In this document: one piece after another, positions 5,562-5,648 of the stretch | Position numbering within the stretch: the stretch's first letter is position 1 | Layout of the letters: each line of letters starts with the position of its first letter | From: an uncultured Ruminococcus sp. | GTDB taxonomy: Bacteria > Bacillota > Clostridia > Oscillospirales > Ruminococcaceae | Assembly: GCA_947175975.1 (NCBI GenBank) | Contig: CAMWOX010000112.1 | Coordinates: forward strand, 1 to 5,648 | Direction of reading: 5' to 3' | Length of the DNA stretch: 5,648 nt | Made by a program: the position numbers and the translations under genes | The notes under the pieces: model-generated | What the model was told of the DNA's origin: nothing | What the model saw: the letters and a program-made list of their open reading frames with translations, nothing else | Databases searched by the model: none

Positions 5562-5590
5562 TTGCTTTTTTAGAATATTTATGCTAAAAT
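5562..5590 (+). promoter_or_regulatory. Probable promoter of the gene entering at the right edge
   Basis: TTGCTT (5562-5567), a 17-base spacer and TAAAAT (5585-5590) with TGC directly before it form an extended -10 promoter. Transcription would begin near 5597, about 48 bases before the next start codon. No GC-rich terminator is visible between 5519 and here, so read-through from the sigma operon is also possible; only an AT-only palindrome (TAATAA-A-TTATTA, 5518-5530) is present. Confidence 0.6.
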
Positions 5591-5621
5591 AATAATTAGA
5601 ATAAAATTTGTACACAATTCA

Positions 5622-5632
5622 ATTCTCAGAAT
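5622..5632. repeat. Short inverted repeat directly before the last ribosome site
   Basis: ATTCT-C-AGAAT is a perfect 5-bp inverted repeat around one base, ending directly before GGAG (5633-5636). A loop of one base is too tight for a good RNA hairpin, so a protein operator is somewhat more plausible. It may well be chance. Confidence 0.22.
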
Positions 5633-5644
5633 GGAGTAATGCTT

Positions 5645-5648
5645 ATGC
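5645..5648 (+). CDS. Start of a gene cut by the right edge
   Basis: ATG at 5645 is preceded by GGAG (5633-5636) at eight bases and by a plausible promoter at 5562-5590. Only the first codon and one base are inside the window, so nothing can be said of the product. Confidence 0.5.

Overview
The window looks like chromosomal DNA of a low-to-mid GC Gram-positive anaerobe of class Clostridia, most likely a Ruminococcus-like member of the Oscillospiraceae. This is inferred from strong AGGAGG-type ribosome sites, sigma-A promoters with extended -10 elements, a pyrophosphate-type phosphofructokinase, BspA/TpLRR-type leucine-rich repeat proteins, and an ECF sigma gene overlapping a threonine-rich membrane protein gene. 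No rRNA, tRNA, CRISPR array, insertion sequence or phage gene was seen.

Region 1 (1-360): the 5' part of a PlsC-like lysophospholipid acyltransferase gene runs off the left edge on the minus strand. A near-consensus sigma-A promoter (299-327) reads into it. Region 2 (361-1055): a divergent plus-strand gene for a YczE/YitT-type integral membrane protein of unknown function, closed by a clear intrinsic terminator.

Region 3 (1076-3874): a promoter, a PPi-dependent 6-phosphofructokinase gene, and two paralogous genes for cytoplasmic proteins built from exact 23-residue leucine-rich repeats. The first LRR gene starts 6 bases after the kinase stop codon. The block ends in a hairpin terminator, so it probably forms one transcription unit joining central glycolysis to two putative protein-binding scaffolds.

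Region 4 (3875-5519): a promoter-bearing AT-rich intergenic region, an ECF-type RNA polymerase sigma factor, and a translationally coupled TTG-started gene that overlaps it by 14 bases. The second product is a single-pass membrane protein with a tiny basic cytoplasmic tail and a long Thr/Ser/Pro/Glu-rich outer region. It is most simply read as a sigma/membrane-anchored anti-sigma (or sensor) pair that reports on the cell surface. Region 5 (5520-5648): an AT-rich intergenic region with an extended -10 promoter and the ribosome site and first codon of the next gene.

The most interesting element is the sigma/membrane-protein pair, whose cytoplasmic part is much shorter than usual anti-sigma domains. 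Next is the unexplained PPi-PFK plus twin-LRR operon. All functions are read from sequence motifs and recalled family knowledge; no database search was run.
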